In this document: piece by piece, positions 6,780 to 9,414 of the stretch | Layout: the number at the start of each line of letters is the position of its first letter | Position numbering within the stretch: the stretch's first letter is position 1 | Assembly (NCBI GenBank): GCA_029775955.1 | Contig: JARVJW010000020.1 | Coordinates: 1 to 9,414, forward strand | DNA from: Nitrososphaeria archaeon | GTDB lineage: Archaea; Thermoproteota; Nitrososphaeria; Conexivisphaerales; UBA164 | DNA length: 9,414 nt | Direction: 5' to 3' | The notes under the pieces: model-generated | Databases searched by the model: none | Seen by the model: the letters and a program-made list of their open reading frames with translations, nothing else | What the model was told of the DNA's origin: nothing | Program-made: the position numbers and the translations under genes

Positions 6780-7373
6780 TTATATAATTTCAAAATAAAC
6801 CGATGCTGCTGTCACAAACAAAATAATGCCAATGATATAGTCGAAATAAGCTGGGCTCAATCTTCTCAACGCAAAGCCTGTTGCAAATGAAGTGACAGTT
6901 ACAACTGCCAGAAGTGAAGCAATTCCGGCTGATATGAATATTGTTACGATCAGTCCTATCTGGTATAAACTTAATGCTGATCCGGATAGAAGCAGTGGCA
7001 TTATTGCAAAATCGGGCAGCACGCCCACTGCTAATGATGTATTCCCTGCAAAAGAACCTGAATTTCTTTCCATGAAGCCATTTATCACAAAATAAGCTCC
7101 AACAATTAAAAGCAAGATCAATCCGGTAAACGTTATGTACTGAACAAATTTACTCAGGAAAACTAGACCAACATAAAGAACAGCCATGGCTATAGCAGAT
7201 GATAGTACGCCATGCAGCAGGGCTATCAATGCTGTGATGCTGTATTTTTTTGCTCTTGAAAATCTGCGGGTTTCAGAAATTACTGTTATTGGTAGCCAGT
7301 GGTCAGGTGCTACCATGTGAAATACTGCAATAAGCACTGCTACTGCTGTAATAAGCAGAAACTGATCTGACAT
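6780..7373 (-). CDS. NicO/UreH-like six-helix membrane protein, putative metal or solute transporter
   Basis: The 197-residue product has about six hydrophobic segments. The first contains AVFHMVAPDHWLP, with H19, D24 and H25 forming the H-x4-D-H pattern found in nickel/cobalt permeases (NicO, RcnA, HoxN) and in UreH-like domains. A second histidine motif, LLHGVLSS (H54), sits in the second helix, as in those families. The later segment GVLPDFAIMPLLLSG is another polar break in a helix. I infer an inner-membrane transporter of a divalent metal or related solute, but the family also includes thiol-redox and sulfite-export relatives, so the substrate is open. The gene starts at 7373, probably from the AT-rich promoter at 7394-7403, with the structured GC-rich segment just upstream. 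No metal-dependent enzyme gene is adjacent. Confidence 0.65.
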   Translation of the reverse strand: MSDQFLLITAVAVLIAVFHMVAPDHWLPITVISETRRFSRAKKYSITALIALLHGVLSSAIAMAVLYVGLVFLSKFVQYITFTGLILLLIVGAYFVINGFMERNSGSFAGNTSLAVGVLPDFAIMPLLLSGSALSLYQIGLIVTIFISAGIASLLAVVTVTSFATGFALRRLSPAYFDYIIGIILFVTAASVYFEII

Positions 7374-7393
7374 GCCCTACCAATGACAGAGGA

Positions 7394-7403
7394 ATTAATT
7401 AAT
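7394..7403 (-). promoter_or_regulatory. Possible TATA box of the NicO-like gene
   Basis: The sequence attaattaat is centred about 25 bp upstream of the start at 7373. It is AT-rich and correctly spaced but a poor TATA match. A start inside the upstream structured segment is an alternative. Confidence 0.35.
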
Positions 7404-7410
7404 ACTACTA

Positions 7411-7650
7411 TTTGTGGCGTGCCTACTATAGCTGAGGCGTGTAGGCTTCTCTTCTTGCGAAGATATGCTGCGCGCGACCATCTCCGAAGGGGCCTTTTGG
7501 CATGGTCCGATGGATAGCAAACCATGGGAACCGCCTTTACACACACTCTCAGTCCGAGAGCCTTCCATCAGAGTACTGTTCTCCAAGAAGGCATCATATG
7601 CTTTTTGGTTAACTTTCATCCAACCCATAGAGTGGGATTTCCCGCTCACT
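7411..7650 (-). other. GC-rich, hairpin-dense segment: IS605-type 3' end or structured RNA
   Basis: This stretch is visibly more GC-rich than its surroundings and contains at least five short hairpins. They are gcctac/gtaggc (7421-7446), tcttc/gaaga (7450-7463), catggt/accatg (7501-7526), ctctc/gagag (7546-7560) and gagtggg/cccgctc (7630-7647, with one G-T pair on the plus strand). On the minus strand one frame stays open for 101 codons (7700-7395) and reads like a TnpB tail, with KAYDAFLENSTLMEG and SSQEEKPTRL, ending in the palindrome gcctac/gtaggc. The first explanation is therefore the 3' end of an IS605-type element without its tnpB, the part that would encode a guide-like RNA. A stand-alone non-coding RNA or a structured leader of the NicO-like gene cannot be excluded. 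I could not match it to RNase P, SRP or a known riboswitch. Confidence 0.4.
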
Positions 7651-7670
7651 GTTGATAAATCTAACCAAGA

Positions 7671-7680
7671 AAAATATAAA
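7671..7680 (-). promoter_or_regulatory. Possible TATA box before the structured segment
   Basis: The minus strand reads tttatatttt, about 26 bp upstream of position 7650, where the first hairpin begins. It could drive a transcript through the structured segment. It lies in an AT-rich stretch just after the aldo/keto reductase stop. Confidence 0.25.
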
Positions 7681-7696
7681 AAGGCCAGTGATCCTT

Positions 7697-8635
7697 TCAC
7701 ATATAGTCTATATCTATTTTTTCCAATTCTCCTTCTATTTTTTCCAATTCATCTGGTTCAAGTTTCCACCCTATTGCCCCTACATTTGCTTCTGCCTGCT
7801 GTGGTGTTTTAGCTCCAGGTATCGGCACCACCTGATCATGCATTAACAACCAGTTAAGTGCTATTTGCGATACCGTTTTTCTCTTGTACTGGGCTACCTT
7901 TTCAAGGATTTTAAGTAAATTTGATATTTGTTTTATATTATTTTTCTTGAATAATTCATTACCAGACCTTATTTTATCTCTTGGCAGATTATTTTCATTA
8001 TATTTACCTGTTAGCACTCCCTGAGCAAGAGGGCTCCATGCAATTATTGTGATCCCATTCTTTTTGCAATAAGGCATGACCTCTTCTTCAATTTCCCTTT
8101 GTAGCATATTGTACCTTACCTGGTTAGAAACAATACTTGTCCTAGATAGATAATTTAATGATTCTTCCAGATCCCTAACTGCAAAATTACTAACACCTAT
8201 CGCTTTTATCTTTCCATCTTTATACAGTTCTTCCATTGCTTTCATGGTCTCCTTAAGTGATATCTGCTCCCAGGGATCAGGCCAATGGATCTGATATAAA
8301 TCAATATACTTGACCCCTAACCGTTTCATGCTTAGCTCAACCGATTTTATCAGTTCATCGTGTCTTAAATGAGCACCATGAACCTTTGTGGCGATAATTA
8401 TTTTATCACGGTCAATATCCTTAATTGCCTTCCCCACTATTATCTCAGAATGCCCTTTACCATAAATTTCAGCTGTATCTATAAAATTCACGCCTAACTC
8501 ATAGGACCTGTGCACCGCTTGGATAATGTTATCATCATCAACATCATTGCCCCATTCCTTGTAGCTTGCTTGCCAAGTTCCAATCCCAATCCTGGATACT
8601 TTAATATCACTCTTTCCAAGATTTATATATTCCAT
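7697..8635 (-). CDS. Aldo/keto reductase
   Basis: From the ATG at 8635 the product is 312 residues, the usual family length. It opens with MEYINLGKSDIKVSRIGIGT, the classic AKR start. The catalytic tetrad is complete: D53 and Y58 in FIDTAEIYG, K84 in IATKVHG and H117 in LYQIHWPDP. GVSNF (147-151) and the C-terminal IPGAKTPQQAEANVGA (272-287) supply the NADP(H)-binding loops. It should reduce aldehydes or ketones in the cytoplasm with NAD(P)H, and the substrate is not predictable. It resembles the IolS/YajO-type branch. The open frame could extend to 8695, but the added residues come from the neighbouring insertion-sequence end. The TATA box at 8659-8666, about 27 bp before 8635, supports the shorter form. 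It is a single-gene unit. Confidence 0.93.
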   Translation of the reverse strand: MEYINLGKSDIKVSRIGIGTWQASYKEWGNDVDDDNIIQAVHRSYELGVNFIDTAEIYGKGHSEIIVGKAIKDIDRDKIIIATKVHGAHLRHDELIKSVELSMKRLGVKYIDLYQIHWPDPWEQISLKETMKAMEELYKDGKIKAIGVSNFAVRDLEESLNYLSRTSIVSNQVRYNMLQREIEEEVMPYCKKNGITIIAWSPLAQGVLTGKYNENNLPRDKIRSGNELFKKNNIKQISNLLKILEKVAQYKRKTVSQIALNWLLMHDQVVPIPGAKTPQQAEANVGAIGWKLEPDELEKIEGELEKIDIDYM

Positions 8636-8658
8636 ACATTTTAAATGATTGATTTTAC

Positions 8659-8666
8659 TATTTAAA
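8659..8666 (-). promoter_or_regulatory. TATA box of the aldo/keto reductase gene
   Basis: The minus strand reads tttaaata, centred about 27 bp upstream of the start at 8635. It favours the internal ATG over the upstream one at 8695 and implies a leaderless message. Confidence 0.55.
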
Positions 8667-8701
8667 TTTAAGTCATTTTCTGCTCTGTTGAACAAATATC
8701 C

Positions 8702-8724
8702 CTGAGAGTGCTTATCATTCTCAG
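8702..8724 (+). repeat. Nine-bp hairpin at the end of the IS5-like element
   Basis: CTGAGAGTG-CTTAT-CATTCTCAG pairs over nine positions with one G-T wobble on the plus strand. It lies between the transposase stop (8745) and the element's end. It may be a transcription stop or part of the transposon end. Confidence 0.45.
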
Positions 8725-8744
8725 ATCTCTTCTAGGATTTCTGA

Positions 8745-9414
8745 TCAGTTCATCGCTTTCACCAACTGCTTTGCCCTCTGGTTCATGTAGTCGTATGCCC
8801 AGAACCTCTGGTATCCCTCTGCTTCCAGTCCTGTGGTACATCGGCTTACGCAATTCTCCCCAAACTTCCTCTTCACAGCGGAGAATATTCCTTCCGTGCC
8901 TGGCCACCTCATTCCATATTGCTCCTGATCCGCCCATTCCCTTTCTCTTGATAGTCCCTTATTGCCTGTCTTAGATCCCCTGCACTGGATGCATTCTTCC
9001 TGACCTTTATGACCGGCCTGGCTCCTATTAAATGCATGAGATCGTTGGTATCGAATGCACCGTCACAAAAGCACAAACTTTCACTCCTCTCAAGTGCTTC
9101 TCCGCAGTCTCGGGTTCAGATGTACCTGAACCCTCTATGTACACCTTTATTCCAATGATCTTCTTTGTCCGCACATCAACGGTGATTAGGAGATACTTTT
9201 GCCTTGCATCTGGATCACCATATCCTGTATGATCCTGCGTTGCCTGTCTTCATGCCTGTACCGTCGGTTGATCTGCATGTTCCAGGCCCGGTACCATGTC
9301 ATGGATGCGGTACCATATGGTTGTATAATCGCCGTATTCAGGAGCCCCTTACTCTGCATTGATCTTGCAATACCGCGATAGTCAAGATGCTGCTTCCAGA
9401 GCATCATGAATTTC
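8745..9414 (-). pseudogene. IS5-like DDE transposase remnant, 5' part outside the window
   Basis: Fragments on the minus strand, in changing frames, follow the order of an IS5-family (ISH5-like) transposase. They are LDYRGIARSM and KGLLNTA (about 9330-9385), then YTTIWYRIHDMVPG (about 9275-9320), then QKYLLITVDVRTKKIIGIKV (about 9150-9210) and EPETAEKHLRGVK (about 9080-9125). DGAFDTNDLMH follows (about 9030-9065), holding the second aspartate, then PVIKVRKNASSA (about 8985-9020). The last pieces are WPGTEGIFSAVKRKFGENCV, the catalytic-glutamate region (about 8855-8915), and AEGYQRFWAYDYMNQRAKQL, ending KAMN and a stop at 8745-8747. Frameshifts divide all of these. Plus-strand frames here are antisense shadows. 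Confidence 0.75.

Larger units (their letters stand above)
8680..9414 (-). mobile_element. Decayed IS5-family element, cut by the window edge
   Basis: The element's downstream end lies near 8680-8700 (ctgttgaacaaatatccc). Its transposase remnant runs to the right edge, so the other end is outside. The exact boundary and any terminal repeat cannot be determined from one end. Confidence 0.6.

Noticed and set aside
7340..7546. 68-codon minus-strand frame overlapping the start of the NicO-like gene
   Set aside because: It is out of frame with both the transporter and the longer open frame through the structured segment, and its product is not recognisable.
7535..7565. CTGAGAG on the minus strand as part of a TPP riboswitch
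   Set aside because: The second conserved half of the TPP aptamer is absent nearby, and the downstream gene is not a thiamine gene.
8636..8695. Longer start for the aldo/keto reductase, adding 20 residues
   Set aside because: The added residues (MFNRAENDLN and onward) come from insertion-sequence end and promoter DNA. The family's conserved start is at 8635, with a TATA box at the right distance.
8708..9381. Three plus-strand open frames of 60-88 codons
   Set aside because: They are antisense to the IS5-like transposase fragments.
601..9414. Frameshifts as sequencing errors hiding intact transposases
   Set aside because: Host genes between the remnants are open from end to end, and the remnants show stops and missing segments as well as frameshifts, which fits decay.
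1..9414. CRISPR array, tRNA, rRNA, toxin-antitoxin or defence island
   Set aside because: There are no regularly spaced repeats, no tRNA-like T-arm sequence, no rRNA-like sequence, and no gene with defence or toxin motifs. The TnpB remnants are transposon-borne and broken.

Overview
The window looks like chromosome from a low-GC archaeon, most likely of the Thermoplasmata (Ferroplasma or Cuniculiplasma type). This is inference. It rests on an ACT-domain regulator typical of archaea, a secreted protein with an archaeal type IV pilin-like N-terminus, AT-rich TATA boxes centred 26-28 bp before several start codons (leaderless transcription), and decayed transposases of types I associate with that group.

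The layout alternates intact, compact host genes with ruined insertion sequences. Left to right: an ACT-domain regulator (minus, 42-554); an ISH3/IS4-like element with perfect 16-bp terminal inverted repeats but a destroyed transposase (601-1615); an orphan five-helix membrane protein (plus, 1867-2403); an IS481-like transposase pseudogene (plus, 2490-3191); a pilin-type secreted protein with a serine/threonine tail (minus, 3425-4078); an IS605-type tnpB pseudogene (plus, about 4311-5087); a CoA-binding-fold protein whose last codons overlap that element's end (minus, 5069-5494); a second, different tnpB pseudogene (minus, about 5571-6735); a NicO/UreH-like membrane protein (minus, 6780-7373); a GC-rich, hairpin-dense segment of about 240 bp (7411-7650), either the 3' end of an IS605-type element or a structured RNA; an aldo/keto reductase (minus, 7697-8635); and an IS5-like transposase pseudogene running off the right edge (minus, 8745-9414).

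No host operon or multi-gene pathway is visible. Each host gene appears to be its own transcription unit. More than half of the window is transposon debris, and every transposase is broken, while the interleaved host genes are open from end to end, so the frameshifts are decay rather than sequencing error. In four cases the debris stops about 40-80 bp upstream of a host start codon, just beyond the core promoter.

I found no CRISPR array, tRNA, rRNA, toxin-antitoxin or recognisable defence system. The least explained element is the structured segment at 7411-7650.
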